From positions 1 through 64,000 of the forward strand of contig JASHPV010000007.1 in NCBI GenBank assembly GCA_030037875.1: DNA of 64,000 nucleotides. The letters are read 5' to 3'. This DNA comes from Thermoplasmata archaeon (GTDB lineage Archaea > Thermoplasmatota > Thermoplasmata > Lutacidiplasmatales > UBA184). Positions 17,111 to 24,864 of the stretch are shown here, piece by piece. The notes below the pieces were generated by a model. The model saw nothing but the letters and a program-made list of their open reading frames with translations, was not told the origin of the DNA and did no database searches. The first letter of the stretch is position 1. The number at the start of each line of letters is the position of its first letter. Both the position numbers and the translations under genes were made by a program.

Positions 17111-18016
17111 CTAGATCGGCTCGACCGGTCCCTGGGCCCGGACAAAGTCGGGCATGGTAAGGATCAGGATCACGAGTCCGACCGGTACCGCGACCAACGC
17201 GGAGAGAGTCGTGGCCTGGCTGATCACGTCGATGCCGAGGATGGGCAGCACGAACGGCGCCGCGACCGCGGAAACGCCTCCGACCACCACGAGGGGCAGA
17301 CGATCCCGCCGCACGGCCGTGACGGCGAGCCCGGTGAGGAGCGCGGAGATCCACAGGATTCCCGTGCCGGACCAGACCGTCGCGACGAAGGTTTCCAGGT
17401 CCGGAAACGGCGCGCTTTCCACCACGGTCACGCCCGAGCTGTTGCCCGCGGTGAGGTCCAGTTGGATCGCTTCCGGGCTTCCGGTAATGCTGGAGTACAC
17501 CGGCGAGTAGAAGAGGTCGAATTGAAGGATGCCAAACCCGCGGGCGCTGGCGGTCACCTCCACCCCGCCGTACGGGACGCCCGCGACGGAGAACGCTCCG
17601 GTCGGGACGGTCATGTTGACATCGAACCCGTTTTCCCCTTGGACATTCACCCAGGCCCCCGACAGCGGAGCGGGAGACAGTGTGCCTCCGACAGTCAGGG
17701 TTCCCGGCCGGAGGGCGTCCCCGCCCACCCACGCGAAGACTCCCCCAAGTCCCACGAGGAGAACGGTCACCCCGATCAGCAGCGCGAGTACGGCCGGTCG
17801 ACGCCAAGGGCTCGGCGGCCGAGGGATTGGGGTGGGGGGATATAGGCCCGGATAGACTTCCCAGCTGTACAGGGGAGCCGGATCCCGGGGCCCAACGAAC
17901 GGGAGGACGGAACCGCATTGCGGACAGCGCGTGTACGAGGTGATGAGCGGATACGGCGTGTACGCCGTCAACCGCGCCCCGCACTTCGGGCATCGAAGGT
18001 CGACCGGCGTCGCCAT
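17111..18016 (-). CDS. zinc-ribbon membrane protein with carboxypeptidase-regulatory-like domain
   Basis: Protein of 301 aa of unknown function. An N-terminal zinc ribbon (CPKC...CPQC, residues 9-34) is followed by a Pro-rich linker, a membrane segment at about 73-93 and an extracytoplasmic stretch with a CarboxypepD_reg-like beta fold (GTLTVGGTLSPAPLSGAWVN...GVPYGGVEVTASARGFG). Three more hydrophobic segments end the protein (about 213-230, 236-256, 263-287). A TATA-like GTTTAGT on the minus strand at about 18042-18048 lies 28 nt before the ATG, so the transcript is probably leaderless. The beta domain resembles the repeats in the giant AglB at 51800. Confidence 0.6.
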   Translation of the reverse strand: MATPVDLRCPKCGARLTAYTPYPLITSYTRCPQCGSVLPFVGPRDPAPLYSWEVYPGLYPPTPIPRPPSPWRRPAVLALLIGVTVLLVGLGGVFAWVGGDALRPGTLTVGGTLSPAPLSGAWVNVQGENGFDVNMTVPTGAFSVAGVPYGGVEVTASARGFGILQFDLFYSPVYSSITGSPEAIQLDLTAGNSSGVTVVESAPFPDLETFVATVWSGTGILWISALLTGLAVTAVRRDRLPLVVVGGVSAVAAPFVLPILGIDVISQATTLSALVAVPVGLVILILTMPDFVRAQGPVEPI

Positions 18017-18061
18017 CCTGTTTCTTCACCCGTTCGGGGCACTAAACAGTTCACCCGTGCC

Positions 18062-18643
18062 CTGGCCAAGCCTCACCTCCGGGTCATCGGGCTCGACGAC
18101 GGCCCCTTCCTCCGGTCGGCCCGACGGGCCGCCCTGGTCGGCGTCGTCTTCTCGGCGCCCAACTATGTGGAAGGGATTCTCCGCACGTCCGTGGCGATCG
18201 ACGGCACCGACGCCACGGATCGGATCCTCACGCTGCTCGGCCGTTCGCCATTCCTCGATGGGGTGCGAGCGGTACTTCTCGATGGCATTGCGGTGGGCGG
18301 GTTCAACTTGGTCGACCTCGACCGGCTGTACGAGAAGCTCCAGAGGCCCATCGTGACGGTCACCCGGCGGGCGCCCGATTTTTCCGCCATTCACGCGGCA
18401 CTGCGGAAGTACTTTCCCCGAGACGCGCCGGCCCGGTGGCGCCTCGTCCGGGCTCATCCCCTCTTCCGCCTCGCGACCCCCGAAGGCAATCCGCTGCGCG
18501 TCAGCGCGGTGGGCTGCACACGGGCGGAGGCTTCCGTGATGGTCCGGCGCACGACGGTCCGAGGGAATGTTCCGGAGCCGCTCCGTCTCGCCCGTCTCAT
18601 CGCGCGCGCCCTCGTCCGGTCCGACACCGGCAAGCCGGCGTAG
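18062..18643 (+). CDS. DUF99 family protein (endonuclease V-like fold), probable CTG start
   Basis: Archaeal DUF99/UPF0215 family protein, about 193 aa, related in fold to endonuclease V; function unproven. The family hallmark RVIGLDDGPF appears at residues 7-16, then FLDGVRAVLLDGIAVGGFNL and the C-terminal VRGNVPEPLRLARLIARAL. No ATG, GTG or TTG exists in frame between the divergent neighbour and the conserved region; the only canonical candidate, TTG at 17918, would add 48 residues lying antisense to that neighbour. CTG at 18062 gives an N-terminus (MAKPHLRVIG) of the usual length. No Shine-Dalgarno is visible. Confidence 0.7.
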   Translation: MAKPHLRVIGLDDGPFLRSARRAALVGVVFSAPNYVEGILRTSVAIDGTDATDRILTLLGRSPFLDGVRAVLLDGIAVGGFNLVDLDRLYEKLQRPIVTVTRRAPDFSAIHAALRKYFPRDAPARWRLVRAHPLFRLATPEGNPLRVSAVGCTRAEASVMVRRTTVRGNVPEPLRLARLIARALVRSDTGKPA

Positions 18644-18709
18644 TTCTCGGGCAGAGTCCCGGGCCCTTCGACTCCTTATTCTCCCGAGGTCCTAGCCCGA
18701 GCCTCGGCT

Positions 18710-18973
18710 ATGCGGTTCGGATGGGCGTATTGGCTCCTGGGAACGCTCCTTGCCATCACCGCGGTGATGCTGGTACCGTCGATACTGATCTCCGCATACA
18801 GCGCGGTCCCCCCGCTCCCGTGGACGTTCCTCGCCCTCTACGGAACGGTCGCGTTCCTCTGCGCCCTCGGTGCGGCGCTCCTCCTCCGCAGAGGTCGGGT
18901 TCTTCTTCACGCGGATTCCATCATCGGTTTAAAGAGCGGGCACGACGATGAGAGCCGCGGGCCTGTAGCTTAG
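18710..18973 (+). CDS. small two-helix membrane protein
   Basis: Predicted protein of 87 aa with two hydrophobic segments (about 8-30 and 38-60) followed by a polar tail. No family is recognised. A TTATTC element near 18676 could give a leaderless transcript. The last five codons overlap the 5' end of tRNA-Arg, and the tRNA TATA box lies inside the frame, so the gene is plausible but not certain. Confidence 0.45.
   Translation: MRFGWAYWLLGTLLAITAVMLVPSILISAYSAVPPLPWTFLALYGTVAFLCALGAALLLRRGRVLLHADSIIGLKSGHDDESRGPVA
18928..18933 (+). promoter_or_regulatory. TATA box of tRNA-Arg
   Basis: TTTAAA centred 28 nt upstream of the first base of the tRNA, the standard archaeal spacing. Confidence 0.7.
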
Positions 18974-19068
18974 CTGGGACAAAGCACTGGCCTTCTAAGC
19001 CAGCGAACTCGGGTTCAAAGGCCGGCGGGAAGTGATCTTCCTTTCGGCGGAAACTCCCGACAGGCCCG
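18959..19068 (+). tRNA. trnR: tRNA-Arg (UCU) interrupted by a T-loop intron
   Basis: Acceptor 5' strand GGGCCTG (18959-18965), D-arm, anticodon arm CTGGC-CTTCTAA-GCCAG with anticodon TCT, and 5' T-stem TCGGG followed by TTCAAA. The 3' T-stem is absent at the expected place but appears 35 nt later as CCCGA (19056-19060), directly followed by CAGGCCC (19061-19067), the exact complement of the acceptor, and discriminator G. Removing 19020-19054 gives a 75-nt cloverleaf with the loop TTCAAAT. Reading it as a truncated tRNA pseudogene is unlikely because both T-stem and acceptor complements are perfect. Confidence 0.88.
19020..19054 (+). other. tRNA-Arg intron at position 59/60
   Basis: 35-nt insert. 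Its ends form a bulge-helix-bulge: exon bases TTCA face intron GGAA (three pairs plus an A-G apposition), with three-base bulges AAG and ACT on opposite strands. The inner stem is GCCG/CGGC. Cutting after the second base of each bulge releases exactly this segment and leaves T60. CCA is not encoded. Confidence 0.8.
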
Positions 19069-19076
19069 CTCGCCCG

Positions 19077-20150
19077 TCACGTCGGCGCGCTGCCGCCCAC
19101 GAGCGCCGTGCACTTTTCGCAGAGCAGGCCCCTCGGGCCGGGCGGAATCGAATCTCCGCAGAGCGGGCACGTCGCGCGCGCGTCGGCGGCGGCGAGCAGC
19201 TCCGCGACGCTCGTCCGTAGCAACGGGTTCGCGGGAACGCCGGCCGAGCTGGGAGGAGAGCGAAGCCGGTCGGCGGACGGAGCGACCGCCTCGAGTTGCG
19301 GACGGTACTGCCCCGTGGGGCGGTCGAGCAGGACCAATCCCTTGGCGCTGAGGGTCTCCAAGCTCGACGTGGCGCGCTCTCGTACACCGCCGAAGACCGG
19401 CGCGAGGTCGATGGCAGTGACGCCCCGGGTTTCGAAGACGATCTCGAGCGCCCGCGCGTTGGGCAGCGAGACGTCGCCCCGCGCGAGGTACCGGTCGAGC
19501 GCATGCGACACTCGAGAGGAACGGCGAACGTAGGCGACTCCCCTCAAGCGACCGTGCCGCAGATCCGGGAGCAGCCCGTTGTCGATGAGGTCGAGCTCGT
19601 AGCGAAGACGTTCCTCGGAAAGGTAGAGGAGGACGGCGGTGGAGAACGGGACGATCCCCGTCTGTCGCACGAACTGCGCCCACTCCGGCGGCGTGAAGAG
19701 ATCGCTTCGAGGCGTCTTGCTGGGAACGCCGCGGGTCGCCTCCCGGTCCTGGAGCGCCGACCGGGGGAGGTACGTGTCGCGGAGGAGCAATCGGGCCATC
19801 GCCCGCACAGGGGTCGGGTCCGGGCCCAGCGGGACCAGCGTCGCCGCTCCGTCTTCTTCGATCGAAAGGGACCGGATCGGTCGCAAGAATTCCCACGCCG
19901 GGTCGGTGTCCACCGCCTGGGGAAACTCCAGCGTCAGGTGGTCGAAGGGGGTCTCGGATAGCAGGCCGTGGAGGATGGAGGGATACTCGGTCCCGTCGAC
20001 GCGGGGAACGTAGGGCGTGAGCTTCTCGCGGCGCCGGGCCCGGTACTCCTCGAACGCTCGGTCGAGGGCCCGCCCGGAGTACTTGTCGTGAAGCTCCGGG
20101 GCTCCTCGACTGGCGATGGCGTGCAGTTCATCCGGCGACGCGCCCGTCAT
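19077..20150 (-). CDS. unrecognised protein with C-terminal zinc ribbon
   Basis: Protein of 357 aa from the ATG at 20150 (MTGASPDELHAIASRG); an upstream frame extension overlaps the glycosyltransferase gene and looks spurious. I recognise no family. The N-terminal 60 residues are charged and helical. Residues about 205-290 could form a winged-helix-like unit, and TCPLCGDS...LLCEKC at the C-terminus is a four-cysteine zinc ribbon. No membrane segment or signal peptide. The start overlaps the glycosyltransferase end by 23 nt, so it is the last gene of the operon starting at 25542. It may be a regulator or nucleic-acid-binding protein; that is a guess. Confidence 0.55.
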   Translation of the reverse strand: MTGASPDELHAIASRGAPELHDKYSGRALDRAFEEYRARRREKLTPYVPRVDGTEYPSILHGLLSETPFDHLTLEFPQAVDTDPAWEFLRPIRSLSIEEDGAATLVPLGPDPTPVRAMARLLLRDTYLPRSALQDREATRGVPSKTPRSDLFTPPEWAQFVRQTGIVPFSTAVLLYLSEERLRYELDLIDNGLLPDLRHGRLRGVAYVRRSSRVSHALDRYLARGDVSLPNARALEIVFETRGVTAIDLAPVFGGVRERATSSLETLSAKGLVLLDRPTGQYRPQLEAVAPSADRLRSPPSSAGVPANPLLRTSVAELLAAADARATCPLCGDSIPPGPRGLLCEKCTALVGGSAPT

Positions 20151-21333
20151 TCGGTCTCCGTTCGTCCAGTAACATTTCGTAGAGAGCCATAAATCGAGTG
20201 GCGGTCCGTTCGATCGACGCCTCCCGACGCACGTACTCGATCGCCGCGCGGCCGAGCCGATCCCGCTCGGAGCCGCTCGCGAGCAGGCCGGCGATTGCCG
20301 CGGCCAGCGCCCCGCTGCCATCCGGCGGCACGAGCCTCCCCGTCACGCCGTCCTCGATGAGCTCCCCCGGGCCGCCCACGTCGAAGGCGAGACAGGCCGA
20401 CCCGCAAGCCATCGCTTCCAGGAGCGCCATCGAGGAGGTGTCCGAGGTCGATGGGAGAACGAACAGTTCCGACTGGGCGAGCAGGGAAGCCTTCTCCTCC
20501 TCGGCGATCGGACCGACGTACCGGACCCTTCCCGAGAGCCGGGGGTCGGAGCGGATCCGCTCCCGGACCCGCGTCTCTTCGGGACCCGCGCCGGCGACCA
20601 AACCGGCGAAGTCCTCTCGGCCGCTCAGGTCCGCCAGTGCATCCAGGAAACGATGGATGCCCTTGTCGATGGTGAGCCGGCCGAAGTACGTTACGAGGGG
20701 AGCGGACGGGAGACCACAGCGCTCCCGCCAGTCGGGCACCGAGATACCGGGGTGGAAGCGTTCCACCTCGATGCCGTTCGGCACCACTTCCACCGGTCGC
20801 CGGAACGGCTTCCGGCTGTGCGCGACCACCCAGTTCTTCGCCGGCTGACTGGGAACGGTCGTGACGTCGCATCGGTAGTAGGAACCGAGCGCGTACCAGG
20901 AGGCCACACGGAAGAAGAACCGGATGGGGAGGGTCCGCGGAAAGCTCCCGCGCATCTCCCAGACGTTCGTGTGGAACGTCCCGACGAGCGGTTTCCGTAG
21001 GTGCCGTGCGGCGAGAAACGCCGTGCTTCCCATGATGCCCGGCGTGTGGAGGTGCAAGAGGTCGAACCGTCGGAAGTTCCGACCCCGTAGCTGCGAGAAC
21101 GGGAAGATTCCCCATCGGTACTGTCCGTAGAGGGGGACCGGCAGGGAGCGGCTGCGAACGATCGTTACTCCATCGGCGGAGGTCTCCTCCGGGGTCGGTC
21201 CCCCGACGGGGCTCGGGGCGAACACGGTCACCGGATGGCCGAGCTCCGTCAGCTCCCGGGCGAGCGCGCTCGTGACCGTCGCCACGCCGTCGCGCGTCGG
21301 CAGATAGCTGTCGGTGAAGAACGCGACCTCCAT
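20128..21333 (-). CDS. GT4-family glycosyltransferase
   Basis: Retaining GT-B glycosyltransferase, 401 aa. The N-terminal half begins FFTDSYLPTRDGVATVTSAL and contains HLHTPGIMGSTAFLAARHL, typical of mannosyl-/glucosyltransferases acting on lipid acceptors. The C-terminal half has FGRLTIDKGIHRFLDALADL and the GT4 E-x7-E region near SDTSSMALLEAMACGSACLA. Such enzymes make glycolipids or polar head groups. Its place downstream of the mevalonate genes suggests membrane lipid or dolichol-linked glycan work, but the substrate is not readable. It follows DUF835 by 20 nt. Confidence 0.85.
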   Translation of the reverse strand: MEVAFFTDSYLPTRDGVATVTSALARELTELGHPVTVFAPSPVGGPTPEETSADGVTIVRSRSLPVPLYGQYRWGIFPFSQLRGRNFRRFDLLHLHTPGIMGSTAFLAARHLRKPLVGTFHTNVWEMRGSFPRTLPIRFFFRVASWYALGSYYRCDVTTVPSQPAKNWVVAHSRKPFRRPVEVVPNGIEVERFHPGISVPDWRERCGLPSAPLVTYFGRLTIDKGIHRFLDALADLSGREDFAGLVAGAGPEETRVRERIRSDPRLSGRVRYVGPIAEEEKASLLAQSELFVLPSTSDTSSMALLEAMACGSACLAFDVGGPGELIEDGVTGRLVPPDGSGALAAAIAGLLASGSERDRLGRAAIEYVRREASIERTATRFMALYEMLLDERRPNDGRVAG

Positions 21334-21353
21334 TGAACCTACCCGCGAACCCG

Positions 21354-22121
21354 TCAGCTCACGATATTAAACGACCGTTGGAGTCGGCGGAGGTCCCGGT
21401 CCTCGAGGGTGCCCGGGTCGACGGAGGCCACGAAGGCGGACCCGGTCTTCGCCACTTGGGCTGTAACGAAATTCACGAACTTGAGCGTCGTGTCGAGCGA
21501 ATACTCGGTGCTCATCACCTCCAGCGCGTCCAGGTACACGAGCGCCCCGCCGCTCTCCTCGGTCGCCTCCTTGATCCGGCCCCCCAATCCCCCGGGGTCG
21601 AGCTCACCCTCCGACACGCTGAGGCCCGGACTGGGAAGGGCCAACCGCAGGACCTCGACCCGGCTTCGGGGGACGCCCGTGAATTCGGGCGGACTCGTGG
21701 TGACGCAGAGTAAACGTCGGTAGTCTCCCCCGACGCGACTCACGAAGGTCAGCGCGTGCCGGGGCCGATCCTCTCGGAACAGGTAGCTGTGACCTCGAAC
21801 GAGGGGCGGGACCGATTCCGGTTCGGGACGCGAAGCGGCCGGGGGCCGGAGGAGGGCGCCCCAAGCCGGCCGTCGGGGGGGACCGAGAATGTTCCGCCGC
21901 TTGGCCGACACGTCCTCGCGGAGCCGGGCGAGGCGACTCTCGACGAGAACGCGGATTTCTCCCACGGTGTGTCCCCGGCCCACGTGCGAAAGTACTTCCC
22001 GGAATGCTTCGCGGAGTCCCTCCCCGTAGCCCTCGGAGTACGCGTCGGCGTACTCCTCGTCCGGTGGGCCCCGGTCGCTGGACGGAGCCGCGGATGCAGA
22101 TTCGTGAGGAGCTTCCGTCAC
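21354..22121 (-). CDS. DUF835 domain protein
   Basis: Protein of 255 aa with a C-terminal DUF835 domain, common in euryarchaea, often in signalling proteins: HSYLFREDRPRHALTFVSRV, then the LCVTTSPPEF step, then GALVYLDALEVMSTEYSLDT and VASVDPGTLEDRDLRRLQ. The fold is related to RecA/KaiC-like ATPases without a clear P-loop. The N-terminal 45 residues are acidic and repeat-like (DAYSEGYGEGLREAF). Its ATG overlaps the DUF35 stop by 4 nt. Role unknown. Confidence 0.75.
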   Translation of the reverse strand: MTEAPHESASAAPSSDRGPPDEEYADAYSEGYGEGLREAFREVLSHVGRGHTVGEIRVLVESRLARLREDVSAKRRNILGPPRRPAWGALLRPPAASRPEPESVPPLVRGHSYLFREDRPRHALTFVSRVGGDYRRLLCVTTSPPEFTGVPRSRVEVLRLALPSPGLSVSEGELDPGGLGGRIKEATEESGGALVYLDALEVMSTEYSLDTTLKFVNFVTAQVAKTGSAFVASVDPGTLEDRDLRRLQRSFNIVS

Positions 22122-22612
22122 GCGCGGGCCCGCGACGGGTCGGGGGAGAGGGCGGGCGTCGGGGCCGGTTCGGCCTCCCGACCGGCTCGCGGTCCGGTCC
22201 CGGCCTCCTCTTTGGGCGCGAACTTGTATCCGTAATGGATGACCCCGGCCGCGCCTTCCTCACGCAGCTTTCGGAAGGTCGCGTGGACCTTGAGCCCGAT
22301 CTTGACCTCCTCCGGCACCACGTTCACGACCTGGCCGGTGAGGAGCGGGCCTTCCACGGCCTTCACGATCGCCAGGGCGTAGGGGACCTGCATCTCGAAC
22401 CCTTCGGCCGGCTCATGGACGATCGAGAAAGTGACCACCTCGCCTTCGCCGGAGAGCTGGAACGGTTCCATCTTCCCGAGCGACTGACGGTGGGCGGTGC
22501 AGGTGGGGCAGACCGTACGCGGTGGGAAATAGACGGTCGTGCAGACGCTGCACCGGGAACCGCCGAGGTTGTATCGTCGCGGAGTCTCTCGCCAGAAACG
22601 TGCGATCGTCAT
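22118..22612 (-). CDS. Zn-ribbon OB-fold protein (DUF35) of the thiolase/HMG-CoA synthase complex
   Basis: Protein of 164 aa. A zinc ribbon (SRCSVCTTVYFPPRTVCPTC, four cysteines) precedes an OB-fold (EGEVVTFSIVHEPAEGFEMQ). In archaea such DUF35 proteins bridge acetoacetyl-CoA thiolase and HMG-CoA synthase, passing acetoacetyl-CoA directly between them. Here it lies immediately downstream of both enzymes, 11 nt after the thiolase, supporting that role. About 35 residues of Pro/Ala-rich tail follow the domain. Confidence 0.88.
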   Translation of the reverse strand: MTIARFWRETPRRYNLGGSRCSVCTTVYFPPRTVCPTCTAHRQSLGKMEPFQLSGEGEVVTFSIVHEPAEGFEMQVPYALAIVKAVEGPLLTGQVVNVVPEEVKIGLKVHATFRKLREEGAAGVIHYGYKFAPKEEAGTGPRAGREAEPAPTPALSPDPSRARA

Positions 22613-22623
22613 GGTGCTCTCCT

Positions 22624-23793
22624 TCAGTTCATCCGCTCGAGAACGGTCACGACACTGGTCGCGCCGGTGCCGCCGACGTTGTGCGCGAGCCCCACCTGGG
22701 CGCCAGCGACTTGTCGCTCTTTCGCCTCGCCTCGCAATTGACGCACCAGCTCGACGACTTGGGCCACTCCGACCGCCCCGAAGGGCCGCCCTTGGGCCTT
22801 GAGGCCCCCGGAGGTGTTGATCTGCGTGGGGCCCTTGCCGAAGAAGCGTCCGTCGCGCATCGCCACGCCGCCCTCCCCCTTCGCCACGAAGCCCAGGTCC
22901 TCGAGCGCGACCAGTCCCCCGATCGAGTAGGCATCGTCGATCTCAGCGACCTGGACATCCGATGGCTTCCGGCGCGCTTGGCTGAAGGCGCGCTTCCCCG
23001 CGAACACCGTCGAATCCATCGTTGTGAGGTCGCGTCGGTGATGCAGCGCCATCGTGTCGCAGGCGACCTGGCTCGCCGCGATCTTGACCGGCGTGTCCGT
23101 ATATTTCCGTGCCCCCTCGAGTGGGCCCAGCAGCACCGCGGCGGCCCCGTCCGATAGCGGCGCGCAGTCGAGCAGGCCGAGCGGGTCCGCCACCATGCCG
23201 GAATTGACCACCTGGTCGAGGGTCACCTTGTTCCGAAAATGCGCGAGCGGGTTCTTCGAGGCCATCTGGTGGTCATGCACCGGCAGCGCGGCCAGGTCTT
23301 CTCGTCGCGTCCCGTACTCGTGCATGTGTTTCCGAGCGACCATGGCCCAGAGGGACGGCAGGGTGGCACCGAAGACGAGCTCCCACTCGGTATCCGCCGT
23401 CGCGTCGACGATCCGCGCCGCCTCGGTGTCGGAGACGTCGGTCATTTTCTCGGCGCCCCCCACAACGACGAAGTCGTAGGCGCCGGACGCGACGGCCAGA
23501 TAGCCCTCGTGCAGCGCCATGGCGCCGGAGGCGCCACCGGCTTCGACCCGGATCGCGGGGAGATGATGGCCGGCCAGACCGGCGTAGTCGAGGATCAGGG
23601 GAGCGATGTGCTCCTGTTCGAGGAAGGCCCCGCTCGCCATGTTGCCCAGGTAGAGTCCGCCCAGGTCGTGCGACCCCAGCTTTCCATCGACGAGCGCTTG
23701 GAAGCCGGCCTCGATACCGATCTCGCGGAACGAGTGGTCCCACAGCTCGCCGAACTTGGTCATTCCGATGCCCAGGATCGCCACGTCGCGCAC
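22624..23793 (-). CDS. archaeal acetoacetyl-CoA thiolase-like protein lacking the usual catalytic Cys
   Basis: Thiolase-superfamily protein, 389 aa, start GTG at 23793 (VRDVAILGIGMTKFGELWDH), 2 nt after the HMG-CoA synthase stop. In archaea this enzyme condenses two acetyl-CoA and passes the product to HMG-CoA synthase. Family landmarks are VGGAEKMTDV, PLSDGAAAVLLG, AEIDDAYSIGG and the C-terminal LAHNVGGTGATSVV with its histidine. At the nucleophile position, usually ACASG, the sequence reads RVEAGGASGAMAL, so Gly replaces Cys. The second thiolase of the window (49967) keeps the Cys. Either this subclass uses another residue or it has a non-thiolytic role. Confidence 0.82.
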   Translation of the reverse strand: MRDVAILGIGMTKFGELWDHSFREIGIEAGFQALVDGKLGSHDLGGLYLGNMASGAFLEQEHIAPLILDYAGLAGHHLPAIRVEAGGASGAMALHEGYLAVASGAYDFVVVGGAEKMTDVSDTEAARIVDATADTEWELVFGATLPSLWAMVARKHMHEYGTRREDLAALPVHDHQMASKNPLAHFRNKVTLDQVVNSGMVADPLGLLDCAPLSDGAAAVLLGPLEGARKYTDTPVKIAASQVACDTMALHHRRDLTTMDSTVFAGKRAFSQARRKPSDVQVAEIDDAYSIGGLVALEDLGFVAKGEGGVAMRDGRFFGKGPTQINTSGGLKAQGRPFGAVGVAQVVELVRQLRGEAKERQVAGAQVGLAHNVGGTGATSVVTVLERMN

Positions 23794-23795
23794 GG

Positions 23796-24857
23796 TCAGG
23801 CCTCCCCCATGTCGATCTTGCCGCGGAACTTCGCGTACACCGAGTAGGAGAGTTCGACGCCCCCGTCGAGGAAGAACTGGACCGGTAGCCCGATGGAGCG
23901 GTTGTAGCCTGCGAGGGCGTCGGTGACGGTCAGGTCGAACGCGTCCGAGCCGGCACCGGACCCGTACCCCACCACAAGGATCCGTTCTCCGGGCTTCGCG
24001 TGATCGAGGACGTTGGCGAGGCCGATGAGCGCCGCGGCCGAGTAGGTGTTCCCGATGCGCGGGGTCACCATGCCGTACTTCATCTGATCGTCCGTGAAAC
24101 CGAGCTGGGTCCCGATCCGGCGGGGGAACTTGCCATTGGGCTGATGGAACACGACGTGGGTGTAGTCCTTCGTCGTGGTGCCGGCGGCCTGGAACATCGA
24201 TTTCGCGCACTCGCTGACGTGACGGAAGTAGGCGGGCTCTCCGGTAAATCGCCCCCCGTGACTCGGATAGCGCTGGCCCTCTCGCCGCCAAAAGTCCGGC
24301 GTGTCGGTGGTGTAGGACACGGTGTGGTTCACCGTGGCGATCACATTCTCTCGTCCGATCACGAGCGCACCCCCGCCGGCGCTCGCGGAGTACTCGAGCG
24401 CGTCTCCCGGCGCCCCTTGGGACGTATCGGTACCGATCGCCACCCCGTACCGGATCATCTCCGAGCGAACGAGACCGAGACAGGTCTGAATGGCCGCGGT
24501 GCCGGCCTTGCAGGCGAACTCGTAGTCCGCGGCGGTGAGATGCGGGGTCGCGCCGACGGCGTGGGCCACGATCGTCGCGGTGGGCTTCACGGCGTACGGG
24601 TGCGATTCGCTTCCCACGTAGAGCGCGCCGATCTCCTGAGGATCGATCTTCGCCCGGAGGAGCGCCACGCGCAGCGCTTCCGTGCTGATGGTGATCGTGT
24701 CCTCGTCCGGGGCGGGCACGCTCTTGCGCTCGATGTTCAGCCCTTGGCCCATCGCCGCTCCATCGACTCCCCAGACCTGACCGATCTCCGCGGGGGTAAT
24801 CCGGTAGCGCGGGACGTACACTCCATAGCTCACGATGCCGGCGTTCATGTTCTGCAT
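23796..24857 (-). CDS. hmgcS: hydroxymethylglutaryl-CoA synthase (archaeal)
   Basis: Condenses acetoacetyl-CoA and acetyl-CoA to HMG-CoA, first committed step of the mevalonate route to archaeal ether lipids. 353 aa from the ATG at 24857; an ATG at 24848 is nearly as good, and the frame extends to 24893 but would overlap the regulator. The nucleophilic Cys is in YEFACKAGTAAIQTC, the general acid/base region in YGVAIGTDTSQGAPGDALEY, and the late conserved His in HVVFHQPNGKFP. It lies 7 nt downstream of the regulator and just upstream of the thiolase. Confidence 0.94.
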   Translation of the reverse strand: MQNMNAGIVSYGVYVPRYRITPAEIGQVWGVDGAAMGQGLNIERKSVPAPDEDTITISTEALRVALLRAKIDPQEIGALYVGSESHPYAVKPTATIVAHAVGATPHLTAADYEFACKAGTAAIQTCLGLVRSEMIRYGVAIGTDTSQGAPGDALEYSASAGGGALVIGRENVIATVNHTVSYTTDTPDFWRREGQRYPSHGGRFTGEPAYFRHVSECAKSMFQAAGTTTKDYTHVVFHQPNGKFPRRIGTQLGFTDDQMKYGMVTPRIGNTYSAAALIGLANVLDHAKPGERILVVGYGSGAGSDAFDLTVTDALAGYNRSIGLPVQFFLDGGVELSYSVYAKFRGKIDMGEA

Positions 24858-24864
24858 ATTTGGT

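Noticed and set aside
17918..18061. TTG-initiated N-terminal extension of the DUF99 protein
   Set aside because: The 48 extra residues are Arg-rich, antisense to the zinc-ribbon membrane protein and absent from the family.
18959..19020. tRNA-Arg as a truncated pseudogene
   Set aside because: The missing T-stem and acceptor strand are found intact 35 nt downstream, and the same pattern is repeated in the two other tRNAs.
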